The notes beneath the pieces were generated by a model. It searched no databases. It saw only the letters and a program-made list of their open reading frames with translations, and was not told the origin of the DNA. A stretch of DNA of 40,254 bases. Origin: CAZSWR01 sp964610885. GTDB lineage: Bacteria; Bacteroidota; Ignavibacteria; Kapaibacteriales; UBA2268. The stretch spans positions 1 to 40,254 of the forward strand of contig CAZSWR010000022.1 in assembly GCA_964610885.1 (NCBI GenBank), given 5' to 3'. Position 1 is the first letter of the stretch. Every line of letters begins with the position of its first letter. Positions 1-8,465 of this stretch are shown here, piece by piece. Position numbers and translations under genes: made by a program.

Positions 1-108
1 TTCGTGAACCTTTCGGCTCTTCCGGAATTCTGCCGCGGATACATGGTCGCAGACCTTATCATGATCTTGGGCAGTATCGATATCGTGCTTGGCGAAGTGG
101 ACAGATAA
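1..108 (+). CDS. nuoD: NADH-quinone oxidoreductase subunit D, C-terminal end (5' end outside window)
   Basis: Frame 1 is open from the first base to a TAA at 106-108 and encodes the last 35 residues of a protein ending GSIDIVLGEVDR. This ending, with the preceding LPEFCRGYMVADLI, matches the conserved C-terminus of NuoD, the 49-kDa subunit of complex I that helps form the quinone site in the peripheral arm. The start lies upstream of the window, so it cannot be seen whether it is a separate NuoD or a NuoCD fusion. nuoH follows about 800 bp downstream, so nuoE, nuoF and nuoG are not in their usual place. Confidence 0.9.
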   Translation, partial: FVNLSALPEFCRGYMVADLIMILGSIDIVLGEVDR

Positions 109-132
109 TCATTATTAATTGTATTGTATTTT

Positions 133-864
133 ATGAAAAAAATTCTACTTGTAATAGCTTTAGTGTTGGCATCTTTTGCCGCGTCATTTGCCGAAACCGC
201 AATTGGATTCGAGGACTTCCAGTCTTGGATGCGAAGAGTCTCAGTTCCCGGATACTCCTATGGCGCAACAGAAAAGGACGGTAACGAATTCACTGCTATG
301 TTCACAAGTGGATCGAAAATACTGCAAATTCGTTTCGGCGAATCCAAACTCTTCAACGAAAAAGCTGAAGGTATGGAAGCACCTTATACAAGAAATGGTT
401 TGAAACTCAAGTATATCAACAATAGATTGATTAGCGGTATCTATGCCGACGTGCCGGAACTGAAAGCCTCGCTTTTCATTGCTTCGTCCGAGAACACCTC
501 GAAAAGTGATTATGAAAAGATTATTGATGCGCTAAGGATTAGTTCTGTCAACCCATCCGCTGCGAACAGCGTCGGAGTGCCGGCAGAAATCCCCACCGAC
601 GAACGACTGGAAGGAACTGTGGCCAGCGTGGAAAAGAAAGAAGCCTCGACCGAAGGCTACCGATACGAATACCACGTTAAATACAGAAAAAGCAAAGATT
701 TAGCCAGCAGCCTCCGTAAGTTGTGCAGCAAATGGAAAGGCTCGATCGACGTTTGCACCATGAAACAATTCACATTGGTTTGCGGCGAAACCGATTCCAT
801 CGATGCGCTCGAAGCAATGGCAGACGGTACAGAGGTTAATTTTATATATTACAAGAATAATTAG
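133..864 (+). CDS. Exported protein of unknown function inside the nuo operon
   Basis: The ATG at 133 gives a 243-residue protein with a clear signal peptide: MKK, then a hydrophobic stretch ending ASFAASFA, with likely cleavage before ETAIG. An in-frame TTG nine bases upstream is a less likely start. The mature part is soluble and mixed alpha/beta in appearance. A first segment (about 20-135) is followed by a linker rich in Ser, Ala, Pro and Val, then a second basic segment (about 165-243) containing two Cys residues. No family is recognised. The gene lies between nuoD and nuoH on the same strand, 24 bp after nuoD and 37 bp before nuoH, so it is very probably co-transcribed with complex I. 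A periplasmic role cannot be the missing NADH-dehydrogenase module, which is cytoplasmic and iron-sulfur- and flavin-binding. Any assembly or maturation role is only a guess. Confidence 0.75.
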   Translation: MKKILLVIALVLASFAASFAETAIGFEDFQSWMRRVSVPGYSYGATEKDGNEFTAMFTSGSKILQIRFGESKLFNEKAEGMEAPYTRNGLKLKYINNRLISGIYADVPELKASLFIASSENTSKSDYEKIIDALRISSVNPSAANSVGVPAEIPTDERLEGTVASVEKKEASTEGYRYEYHVKYRKSKDLASSLRKLCSKWKGSIDVCTMKQFTLVCGETDSIDALEAMADGTEVNFIYYKNN

Positions 865-901
865 TTCAGAAATAAGTATTAAAAGATAAATAAACGGTTT
901 T

Positions 902-1954
902 ATGGAAACAACAAATTTTGTATATCAGCTAATTGACAACGGGATACTGGCAGTCGGGATAATTGTAGTCCTGCCGCTTGTGTATCTGCTTGTTTATGCG
1001 CTCGTAGCAATTCTGGGCGAACTTAAAATCTCCGCTTTCATCCAAGAGCGCTTAGGCCCGATGCGTACCGGCCCGTGGGGCATACTTCAGCCACTGGCCG
1101 AAGTCTTCAAGCTGCTCCAGAAGGAAGACATCACGCCCGACGCGGCCGATAAGCCATTCTTCAATTTGGCTCCGTTCTTGGTGTTTGCCGCTTCGTACAC
1201 CAGCTTTGCCGTGATCCCGTTCAGCTCGCAGTTCATTGCAGCGAACCTGAACGTCGGCCTGTTCTTCATCTTCGCGGTCGGCTCGATAACTTCCGTCAGC
1301 CTGATGATGGGCGGCTGGGCCTCGAACAACAAGTATTCGCTGCTCGGCGCCATTCGCTCCGTTTCGCAAGCTGTTAGCTACGAAATTCCCGCTGCCATGG
1401 CCATTCTTTCGATTGCCATGCTTGCCGGATCGTTAGACATGCAAGAGATCACCAAGGCCCAGGGCGGTTGGTTCTGGAATTGGTTTCTCTTTGGCGGCTC
1501 CGGTTCGCTCGAGAAGATTTGGGTTATCCCGTTCTCGGCCGGTATGTGCTTGATATACCTTATCGCATCGCTCGCCGAAACGAACAGGACACCGTTCGAC
1601 ATTCCCGAAGGCGAAAGCGAGCTTGTTGCCGGATACCACACAGAATACAGCGGTATGAAATTCGCAATGATTTTCTTCGGCGAATACGCTAACATGTTCG
1701 TGGTGGCTGCCGTTATGACCACGATTTTCCTCGGCGGATGGAACTCGCCGTTTGGCGATGTGATGCAAGGGCCGATTTGGGGACTGTTCTGGTTCTCGAC
1801 CAAGGCAATGTTCATCGTTTTCCTCCAGATTTGGCTTCGTTGGACTCTCCCCCGCCTCCGCGTGGATCAGCTTATGTTCCTCGGATGGAAAGTTTTACTT
1901 CCGACGTCGTTTGTGTGCTTTTTCCTGATGAGCCTTTGGGCATTGATTAAATAA
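902..1954 (+). CDS. nuoH: NADH-quinone oxidoreductase subunit H
   Basis: This 350-residue integral membrane protein has about eight hydrophobic segments. It forms the interface between the peripheral and membrane arms of complex I and much of the quinone chamber. Diagnostic motifs include ERLGPMRTGPWGILQPLAE in the first cytoplasmic loop (about residues 48-66), and AETNRTPFDIPEGESELVAG followed by the YHTEYSGMKFA stretch (about 224-254), which carries conserved acidic residues near the quinone site. The length is normal for the family. nuoI follows after 41 bp. Confidence 0.97.
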   Translation: METTNFVYQLIDNGILAVGIIVVLPLVYLLVYALVAILGELKISAFIQERLGPMRTGPWGILQPLAEVFKLLQKEDITPDAADKPFFNLAPFLVFAASYTSFAVIPFSSQFIAANLNVGLFFIFAVGSITSVSLMMGGWASNNKYSLLGAIRSVSQAVSYEIPAAMAILSIAMLAGSLDMQEITKAQGGWFWNWFLFGGSGSLEKIWVIPFSAGMCLIYLIASLAETNRTPFDIPEGESELVAGYHTEYSGMKFAMIFFGEYANMFVVAAVMTTIFLGGWNSPFGDVMQGPIWGLFWFSTKAMFIVFLQIWLRWTLPRLRVDQLMFLGWKVLLPTSFVCFFLMSLWALIK

Positions 1955-1995
1955 AGAAACGAATTTATTATTTATAATAATCTCGGCTAAAAAAT

Positions 1996-2523
1996 ATGAA
2001 TTATATAAAAAGCATTTGGATGGGGATATATACCGTTTTGGTCGGTATGAAGATTACTTTCCTGCATTTGTTCGAAAGAAACGTTACTGTACAATATCCC
2101 AACGAACGCCTTCCGATTCCGGACACTGCTCGCAACAGGCTGCAATTGGACCCCGAGGATTGCAATGGTTGCAACTCGTGCGTCCGCGCCTGCCCCGTGA
2201 AATGTATCTCGATCGAGACAATCAAGGTAGCCCCCGGCGAAACCGCACCGCCACTGAAATCCGGCGGCAAACGTATGCTCTGGCTGGCCAAATACGACCT
2301 CGACATGGGCAAATGCTGCTTCTGCGGACTTTGCACCGAGGCCTGCCCCACGTCGGCAATCAAGATGACAAAAGACTACGAGTATTCGTCGTCAGACAAG
2401 AATGATTTAGTTTTCCATTTCGCCACTCTGACGCCCGAGCAGGCAAAAGAGAAGAAAGACCAATTGGCAAAGGCAAATGCAGCCGCTGCCGCCAAAAAAG
2501 CTGAAGAAGAAAAACAAGCATAA
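1996..2523 (+). CDS. nuoI: NADH-quinone oxidoreductase subunit I, 2x[4Fe-4S] ferredoxin
   Basis: This 175-residue protein has two ferredoxin-type cluster motifs, CNGCNSCVRACPVKC (about 54-68) and CCFCGLCTEACP (about 102-113). They are the N6a and N6b clusters that pass electrons towards the quinone-adjacent cluster. The N-terminal segment before the clusters contains the amphipathic stretch typical of NuoI. The last 25 or so residues are a low-complexity Ala/Lys/Glu tail (EEKKDQ-type and AAAAAKKAEEE-type sequence), which is not part of the core fold and is probably disordered. The next gene starts 23 bp downstream and is not nuoJ but an Mrr-type endonuclease. Confidence 0.97.
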   Translation: MNYIKSIWMGIYTVLVGMKITFLHLFERNVTVQYPNERLPIPDTARNRLQLDPEDCNGCNSCVRACPVKCISIETIKVAPGETAPPLKSGGKRMLWLAKYDLDMGKCCFCGLCTEACPTSAIKMTKDYEYSSSDKNDLVFHFATLTPEQAKEKKDQLAKANAAAAAKKAEEEKQA

Positions 2524-2546
2524 TTGTATAACAGTAATTATTTGTA

Positions 2547-3461
2547 ATGATACCTGATTTTGAAACGATAATGAATCCCTTACTGCAAGAACTTGCTGAT
2601 GGAAACAGCAGAGAGTTCAATGCGTCGGTAGAATCCCTTGCTGATTTCTTCAACTTAACAGAAGAAGAAAGAAAGGAAATGCTACCGAGTGGGACCCAAC
2701 AAATCTTTAAGAACAGGATTGGTTGGGCACGGACTTATCTAAAAAAGGCAGAATTAATAGTATCAGTTGGGCGTGGAATTGTAAAAATTTCCGATAGAGG
2801 TTTGAAGGCCATTCAAGATGGAGCAATAGTTAATGTTAACTACTTGAAACAGTATCCTGAATTCAATAGTTTTCAAACCGTGAGGAAAGACAACAACGGA
2901 CATTCCGAACAAGTTATTGATAATTCGATAATTACTGTTAACCAAACTCCCGAAGAAAGTATCGAAATCGGGTACAGGCAACTGAGAAGCGAATTAAGCC
3001 AAGAGTTGCTCGAGAAAATCTCTTCGATGTCCTTTTCGTTCTTCGAAAAATTGGTGGTCGAGGTGCTCGTGAAAATGGGCTACGGCGGTTCGCTCCAGGA
3101 TGCCGGCCGCGTCATCGGCAAGACCGGGGACGAAGGCATTGATGGCACGATCAAAGAGGACAAGTTGGGGCTTGATGTTATTTATATTCAGGCCAAGCGT
3201 TGGCAAAACGTGGTCGGCCGCCCCGAGATTCAGAAATTCGTCGGTGCCCTCGCCGGCCAAGGCGCCCGGAAAGGCGTTTTCATTACGACATCGTCGTTCA
3301 CGGCCGACGCGAAGGCATACACTCCCAAGAATGAGACGAAGATTGTGCTTATCGATGGCGAGCAGTTGGCGCAGATGATGATTGATCACAACGTGGGCGT
3401 TTCCTTGCAGAACGCTTACGAGATAAAAAGAATAGACAATGATTATTTCGATGAAAATTGA
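2547..3461 (+). CDS. mrr: Mrr-type restriction endonuclease, inserted between nuoI and nuoJ
   Basis: This 304-residue protein has the two-part Mrr layout. The N-terminal region (about 3-90) looks like the Mrr winged-helix DNA-binding domain (LADFFNLTEEERKEMLPSG and GWARTYLKKAELI). After a linker (95-145) comes a PD-(D/E)XK catalytic domain with the GDEGIDG motif (Asp199) and the IYIQAKRW motif (Gln215-Ala-Lys217), followed by the family's usual EIQKFVGAL and GVFITTSSF stretches. Mrr enzymes cleave modified DNA and act without a cognate methylase, and none is seen here. The gene is on the operon strand, 23 bp after nuoI and 29 bp before nuoJ. Base composition changes inside the gene: 2761-2940 is about 35% GC and 3061-3300 about 58%, suggesting a chimera. 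Family assignment is firm; substrate and activity are unknown. Confidence 0.9.
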   Translation: MIPDFETIMNPLLQELADGNSREFNASVESLADFFNLTEEERKEMLPSGTQQIFKNRIGWARTYLKKAELIVSVGRGIVKISDRGLKAIQDGAIVNVNYLKQYPEFNSFQTVRKDNNGHSEQVIDNSIITVNQTPEESIEIGYRQLRSELSQELLEKISSMSFSFFEKLVVEVLVKMGYGGSLQDAGRVIGKTGDEGIDGTIKEDKLGLDVIYIQAKRWQNVVGRPEIQKFVGALAGQGARKGVFITTSSFTADAKAYTPKNETKIVLIDGEQLAQMMIDHNVGVSLQNAYEIKRIDNDYFDEN

Positions 3462-3490
3462 GATTTAATAATAACTAAATAAATGTAATT

Positions 3491-4000
3491 ATGGAAGACA
3501 TACTTTTTTACGCGTTTGCAGCTATCACGTTGGCCTCGGCCGCCGTGGTTGTCTTTTCGAGGAATGTGATGCACTCAGCCTTCTCGCTGCTCTTCACCCT
3601 GTTTGGCGTGGCTGCTTTCTACGTACTTCTGTCGGCAGACTTCCTTGCCGTCTCGCAGATCATGGTCTATATCGGCGGTATTCTCGTGCTGCTCATCTTC
3701 GGTGTGATGCTCACGACGAAGGTAACCGGTGTGGACGTGAAATCGGGCATGACCGGAAAATTGCAGACTTGGATTTCGCTTGCGTTCGCTGCGGTAATCG
3801 CCGTGGGGCTTTCGATTGCGTACCAATGCACAGATTGGTTCACAAAGGAAATCACTCCCGAACAGATAGCGGCTTCCAATTCGCTCAAAGGGCTTGGCGT
3901 CGAATTGATGACTGATTATTTGGTCGCATTCGAGGTGGCTTCCGTGCTGCTCACCGTTGCTTTGGTTGGCGCGGCTCTGATCGCCCGCCGGAAAAACTAA
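3491..4000 (+). CDS. nuoJ: NADH-quinone oxidoreductase subunit J
   Basis: This 169-residue protein has five hydrophobic segments. The ILFYAFAAITLASAAVVVFSRN opening (residues about 4-25), the NVMHSAFSLLFTLFGVAAFY stretch and the QIMVYIGGILVLLIFGVML segment with its pi-bulge-type glycine pair are characteristic of NuoJ. NuoJ is the small membrane-arm subunit next to NuoK and NuoH that takes part in conformational coupling of proton translocation. The protein ends in a short basic tail (ARRKN). A GC-rich 105-bp spacer with a hairpin separates it from nuoK. Confidence 0.95.
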   Translation: MEDILFYAFAAITLASAAVVVFSRNVMHSAFSLLFTLFGVAAFYVLLSADFLAVSQIMVYIGGILVLLIFGVMLTTKVTGVDVKSGMTGKLQTWISLAFAAVIAVGLSIAYQCTDWFTKEITPEQIAASNSLKGLGVELMTDYLVAFEVASVLLTVALVGAALIARRKN

Positions 4001-4017
4001 TCGGCTTGCTCGGGGCT

Positions 4018-4034
4018 GTGGGGCGCTCCCCCAC
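4018..4034 (+). other. GC-rich hairpin in the nuoJ-nuoK spacer
   Basis: The arms GTGGGG (4018-4023) and CCCCAC (4029-4034) pair perfectly around a 5-nt loop. No T-tract follows, so this is not a classical terminator. It could stabilise or process the operon mRNA, but that is inference. Confidence 0.4.
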
Positions 4035-4105
4035 CCTCCGAAATGCAGTGCGAAATTTGTTCATACATAAGATGAAGTTAACAAAATAATAAGGTTACTC
4101 GAATT

Positions 4106-4414
4106 ATGAGTGTAGGTTTAACAGAATATTTGATCGTCGGAGCAATCCTCTTCGCCCTTGGCGTATTCGCCATTCTGACACGCAAGAACGCGGTTATGGT
4201 GCTAATGGGTTTGGAGTTGGTGCTCAACTCAGCAAATATCAATTTCGTTGCTTTTGCGCGCTTCGGCGGGATGAATATTTCCGGCCACGTCGCTGCAATC
4301 TTCGTAATCGTGCTTGCTGCCGCCGAGGCTGCCGTCGCGTTGGCCATAGTGCTGAATATCTATCAGAACTATAAGCACATCAACGTGGACGAAATCGACA
4401 AGATGAAGGAATAG
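4106..4414 (+). CDS. nuoK: NADH-quinone oxidoreductase subunit K
   Basis: This 102-residue protein has three transmembrane segments and is the normal length for NuoK. The GLTEYLIVGAILFALGVFAI start, the VMLMGLELVLNSANINFVAF-like second helix with its conserved Glu and Asn residues, and the AAAEAAVALAIVLNIY third helix with a second conserved Glu are diagnostic. These buried glutamates belong to the charged axis of the membrane arm used in proton pumping. A weak AAGG lies 11 bases before the ATG. nuoL follows after 130 bp. Confidence 0.96.
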   Translation: MSVGLTEYLIVGAILFALGVFAILTRKNAVMVLMGLELVLNSANINFVAFARFGGMNISGHVAAIFVIVLAAAEAAVALAIVLNIYQNYKHINVDEIDKMKE

Positions 4415-4455
4415 TTTTCGGACCTCCCAGAGGCCCCCGAGAATCCTTTGAAACG

Positions 4456-4480
4456 AAGAGCGGAATGCCGCTTCGCTCTT
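4456..4480 (+). other. Hairpin in the nuoK-nuoL spacer
   Basis: The arms AAGAGCG (4456-4462) and CGCTCTT (4474-4480) form a 7-bp stem, and alternative pairings such as CGAAG/CTTCG are possible within it. There is no T-tract, so read-through into nuoL is expected. The function is unknown. Confidence 0.35.
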
Positions 4481-4544
4481 AGAAAAATTTGCGGCAATTG
4501 AAAATTAGATTGTATATATTAAATATAATAGAATTTAAGCAATT

Positions 4545-6743
4545 ATGGCACATGAAACGCTACTGCAATTAGCAACAGCAATACTCCTGTTCCCGCTGAT
4601 AGGATTCATGATCCTAATATTCCTCGGGAAACGAATAGGCAAGCCTGCCGGAGTAATCGGCTCTACCATTTTGGGTATCGACCTACTGATGGCTATAGTC
4701 GTTGCATACACAAAATTGGTTACGTATTCGGGCGAGAAAATCATTCAGACAAAGCTCGAATGGTTCCGCCTGACCGAAAGCATATCCATAACCGTCGGTA
4801 TCGGAGTCGATAACCTTACGGTCATCATGCTCTTGGTTGTTACGCTTATCAGCTTCTTGGTCCACATGTTTTCGACCGAATACATGGATGGAGACAAGCG
4901 TTATCCGCGCTTCTATGCGTACTTGGGACTGTTCACCTTCTCGATGCTCGGCATCGTCTTGGCGAACAACTTCCTGTTTATGTACGTTTTCTGGGAGCTT
5001 GTCGGTATCAGCTCGTATCTGCTCATCGGCTTCTGGTACGAAAAGGATTCCGCAGCTAACGCCGGGAAAAAGGCATTTATCACGAACAGAATTGGCGATT
5101 TCGGATTCCTTATGGGAATTCTGATCATCTACTCCACTTATGGAACGTTCATGTTCGACGATGTGTTTGCCCAGATGGCACGCGGCATCCTTCCTTTCGA
5201 CAACGAGACATCGCTCACGATCGCCGGAATGTGCATTTTCTGTGGCGCCGTCGGCAAATCGGCTCAATTCCCGCTACACGTTTGGCTTCCCGACGCAATG
5301 GAAGGCCCAACCCCCGTCAGCGCATTGATTCATGCCGCCACGATGGTTGCCGCCGGTGTCTATCTTGTGGCTCGCGTGTTCCCCTTGTTCACAGCAGATG
5401 CTTTGACTTTAATTGCCTATATTGGAGCAATCACAGCCTTCATTGCAGCCACGATCGCCCTAACTCAAACCGACTTCAAGAAAGTACTCGCGTATTCGAC
5501 TGTTTCGCAGCTCGGATACATGGTTATGGCGCTCGGCGTGGGATCGTACACGAATGGTTTCTTCCATTTGGTTACCCACGCTTGGTTCAAAGCAGCACTC
5601 TTCCTTGGTTCCGGTTCGGTCATCCACGCAATGCACCACGCAGCGCACCACATGAACGACCACCACACAGATCCTCAAGACATTAATAACATGGGCGGAC
5701 TTCGCAAGACTATGCCCTGGACATATTTGACGTTCCTCTTCGCAACGATTGCAATTTCCGGCGTTCCGTTCACTTCGGGCTTCCTGTCGAAGGATGGAAT
5801 CCTTGCCGGAACTATCGCATACGCCAAACTTACCGGCCATTGGCTGATTCCTTTCGCTGGTTTCGGAGCTGCAGGCCTCACGGCATTCTATATGTTCCGC
5901 CTGACGATCCTCGCCTTCCATGGCGATGCGAAGACACCCGTTGCCTCTCACACCAAAGAAAACAAAAAAGTTATTGTCATGCCACTTGTGGTGCTTGCAG
6001 TGCTTTCGTTCTGGTTCTGGTATTCTCCGAACCCGATCGATGCCACTCAGGGCTGGTTCCACGCCGCTGTTAAACAACCGGCAACTGCCGTCCCCGCAAG
6101 CGCTCAATGGGACTTCCTGCTGATGGAAGCGCCAGCCGCCGAAGCCCAACACGAAGCCACAGCGCCAACAACAGAAACTGCTGCATTGGCCCACGAAGCT
6201 CCGGCAACGGAAACTCATGCACCCGAAGCGGCAACTGCCGAAGCCCACACGGCTCACCACTACATGAACAAATACGAAGAAGCCGTACACCACGAGCACT
6301 ATACAGCGATGTTCCTATCGCTTCTGATCGCCGGCTGCGGTATTCTGTTCTCGTTCTGCATGTATCAATTCAAATTACTCAGCCCGGACAGCTTGGAACG
6401 CCAGTTCAAGCCATTGCACAAATTCTCGCTGAACAAATGGTACTTCGACGAGCTTTACCAAGCAACGGCTATTGGCGGCACGGTCCTATTTGGAAAATTC
6501 CTTGCTCTCTTCGATAACAAAGTCGTGGACGGAGCTGTGAACCTTAGCGCCGGCGTTACTCGCGTTGGTGGATACTGCACCGGATACTTCGATCTCTATG
6601 TGGTCGATGGCTTGGTGAACCTCGTGGCGAACGTAACCGGATTCTTCGGTGCGGCCCTTCGGAAATTCCAGACCGGCCGTATTCAGACGTATTTGATATT
6701 TGCGATCATTGGATTGATGGCATTGATCTATTTTGTTATATAA
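4545..6743 (+). CDS. nuoL: NADH-quinone oxidoreductase subunit L
   Basis: This 732-residue antiporter-like protein is the distal proton pump of the complex I membrane arm. It shows FYAYLGLFTFSMLGIVLANN, the FWELVGISSYLLIGFWYEK region with the conserved Glu of TM5, SAQFPLHVWLPDAMEGPTPVSALIHAATMV and a C-terminal lateral-helix region. Two histidine-rich parts stand out. One is a short HAMHHAAHHMNDHHTDPQ loop before NNMGGLRK (about 365-385). The other is a stretch of about 60 residues (about 527-590) made mostly of Ala, Thr, Glu, Pro and His in a loop before the C-terminal helices. The second makes the protein longer than the common form of about 610-690 residues. It stays in frame and uses the same codons as the rest. 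Confidence 0.97.
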   Translation: MAHETLLQLATAILLFPLIGFMILIFLGKRIGKPAGVIGSTILGIDLLMAIVVAYTKLVTYSGEKIIQTKLEWFRLTESISITVGIGVDNLTVIMLLVVTLISFLVHMFSTEYMDGDKRYPRFYAYLGLFTFSMLGIVLANNFLFMYVFWELVGISSYLLIGFWYEKDSAANAGKKAFITNRIGDFGFLMGILIIYSTYGTFMFDDVFAQMARGILPFDNETSLTIAGMCIFCGAVGKSAQFPLHVWLPDAMEGPTPVSALIHAATMVAAGVYLVARVFPLFTADALTLIAYIGAITAFIAATIALTQTDFKKVLAYSTVSQLGYMVMALGVGSYTNGFFHLVTHAWFKAALFLGSGSVIHAMHHAAHHMNDHHTDPQDINNMGGLRKTMPWTYLTFLFATIAISGVPFTSGFLSKDGILAGTIAYAKLTGHWLIPFAGFGAAGLTAFYMFRLTILAFHGDAKTPVASHTKENKKVIVMPLVVLAVLSFWFWYSPNPIDATQGWFHAAVKQPATAVPASAQWDFLLMEAPAAEAQHEATAPTTETAALAHEAPATETHAPEAATAEAHTAHHYMNKYEEAVHHEHYTAMFLSLLIAGCGILFSFCMYQFKLLSPDSLERQFKPLHKFSLNKWYFDELYQATAIGGTVLFGKFLALFDNKVVDGAVNLSAGVTRVGGYCTGYFDLYVVDGLVNLVANVTGFFGAALRKFQTGRIQTYLIFAIIGLMALIYFVI

Positions 6744-6789
6744 TTAATATGAAAAATTTGTCGAATATATATTTTCTCGGAGGATATTA

Positions 6790-8433
6790 ATGGGAGGCTC
6801 AATTAGTACAGCGTTTGGCTCCTCAATTCTCACTTGGATTACTTTGTTGCCAATCTTAGGAATGATCATTGTTGCGCTCATTCCCTCCGGCAAAGACGAA
6901 GTATCGAAAGAAAAAGCCAATAATTATTTCAGATGGACAACCGTACTCTTTACGGGTATTCAGTTGATCATGGCAATCTTCATCTTTATGAATTACAATC
7001 CCTCGCTTGCCGGAATCGACAAGATCGAGGGCTATCAATTCGTAGAGAAAGTGCCGTGGATTAGCGCAATGCTTCCTTCGGTCGGCCCGCTCCGCATCGA
7101 CTATTTCGTCGGTATCGACGGCGTCAGCGCACCGATGGTATTGCTTAGCGCGCTTGTCTGCTTCGTGGCTTCGTTCGCCTCGTTCGGCATCCAAAAATCG
7201 GTTAAAGGATACTTCGCAATGTACCTTCTCCTCGATGCCGGCATGATGGGCGTGTTCGTTGCCCTTGACTTCTTCCTCTTCTATGTCTTCTGGGAAATCA
7301 TGCTCCTTCCGATGTACTTCCTTATCGGTATTTGGGGCGGCCCGAGAAAAGAATATGCAGCAATCAAGTTCTTCATCTATACTTTGGTTGGCTCCGTTTT
7401 CATGCTCTTGGTTATGATCGCCCTCTATTTCAGCGTCGGTTCGTTCAACATGCTCGACATGATGGATCCCTCGAAATACATCGCCGGATCGATTCTTTCG
7501 GGCCAAGGGACAACGATTCGATTGGCTGCATTTATGGCTCTGTTTATCGGTTTCGCCATTAAAGTGCCATCGGTTCCGTTCCACACTTGGTTGCCCGATG
7601 CCCACGTGGAGGCCCCGACTGCGATCAGTGTTATCCTTGCCGGCGTGCTTCTGAAAATGGGCGCCTACGGTATGCTTCGCATCAACTGGACAATGTTCCC
7701 CGACGGCGTCGCATATTTCCAAAGTCTAATAGCTATCATCGGCATGGTTTCCATCGTCTATGGAGCGCTTTGCGCCTTGGGCCAGTTCCGAGTGGGCAAA
7801 CGCGACTTGAAGAAGATGATCGCCTATTCGTCCGTCAGCCACATGGGCTACGTGATACTCGGTATGTCTTCGCTCCGCCCCGAGGGCACAGTTGGAGCAA
7901 TCTTCCAAATGTTCAACCACGGAACGATTACGGCCATGCTCTTTATGATAGTGGGCGTCATCTACGACCGCTCGCACACACGCGGACTGGACGAATTCGG
8001 CGGACTGGCAAACAAAATGCCGATCTACACCGGTATCATGGCAATTGCATTCTTTGCAGCAATCGGCCTGCCGGGCATGAGCGGTTTCATTAGCGAGACA
8101 CTCGTGTTCGTCGGCGCATTCAAAGCCTTCCCCTACTTCGCAATGGTTTCCGGCCTTGGTATCATACTCGGCGCAGCATACATGCTCTGGGCGCTCCAAA
8201 AGGTCTTCTTTGGCAAACTCCCCGAGCGTTGGGCCGGCCCTTGGGACCCAACCGGTAAAAAATACAAACATGACGATATCAATGCTATCGAGCTTACAGC
8301 CCTCGTACCGCTTGCATTAGTGATCTTCTATTTCGGAATTTTCCCGAACTCGATTATCGGTATGATGTCCGCTTCAGTGGATCATTTGGTTAGCTTCGTT
8401 TCGACAAGCCCGCTTTTCACGGCAGGTATGTAA
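6790..8433 (+). CDS. nuoM: NADH-quinone oxidoreductase subunit M
   Basis: This 547-residue antiporter-like proton-pumping subunit has diagnostic segments FVFWEIMLLPMYFLIGIWGG with the conserved TM5 Glu, IKFFIYTLVGSVFMLL, VPSVPFHTWLPDAHVEAPTA and KMIAYSSVSHMGYVILGM. The start is fixed by the best ribosome-binding site in the operon, GGAGGA at 6779-6784, five bases before the ATG. The spacer from nuoL is 46 bp and nuoN follows after 32 bp. Confidence 0.97.
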   Translation: MGGSISTAFGSSILTWITLLPILGMIIVALIPSGKDEVSKEKANNYFRWTTVLFTGIQLIMAIFIFMNYNPSLAGIDKIEGYQFVEKVPWISAMLPSVGPLRIDYFVGIDGVSAPMVLLSALVCFVASFASFGIQKSVKGYFAMYLLLDAGMMGVFVALDFFLFYVFWEIMLLPMYFLIGIWGGPRKEYAAIKFFIYTLVGSVFMLLVMIALYFSVGSFNMLDMMDPSKYIAGSILSGQGTTIRLAAFMALFIGFAIKVPSVPFHTWLPDAHVEAPTAISVILAGVLLKMGAYGMLRINWTMFPDGVAYFQSLIAIIGMVSIVYGALCALGQFRVGKRDLKKMIAYSSVSHMGYVILGMSSLRPEGTVGAIFQMFNHGTITAMLFMIVGVIYDRSHTRGLDEFGGLANKMPIYTGIMAIAFFAAIGLPGMSGFISETLVFVGAFKAFPYFAMVSGLGIILGAAYMLWALQKVFFGKLPERWAGPWDPTGKKYKHDDINAIELTALVPLALVIFYFGIFPNSIIGMMSASVDHLVSFVSTSPLFTAGM

Positions 8434-8465
8434 TTGTATTTTTATAAAATGGATATGAGATAAAA

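Noticed and set aside
2547..3461. Complete restriction-modification system
   Set aside because: Only an Mrr-type nuclease is present; no methyltransferase or specificity gene lies nearby, as expected for a modification-dependent enzyme.
5460..6299. Long open frame antisense to nuoL (similar ones are antisense to nuoN, ftsH and etfA)
   Set aside because: These reflect codon bias of the real genes. They have odd composition (many Cys, His, Arg), no family signature and full overlap with secure genes.
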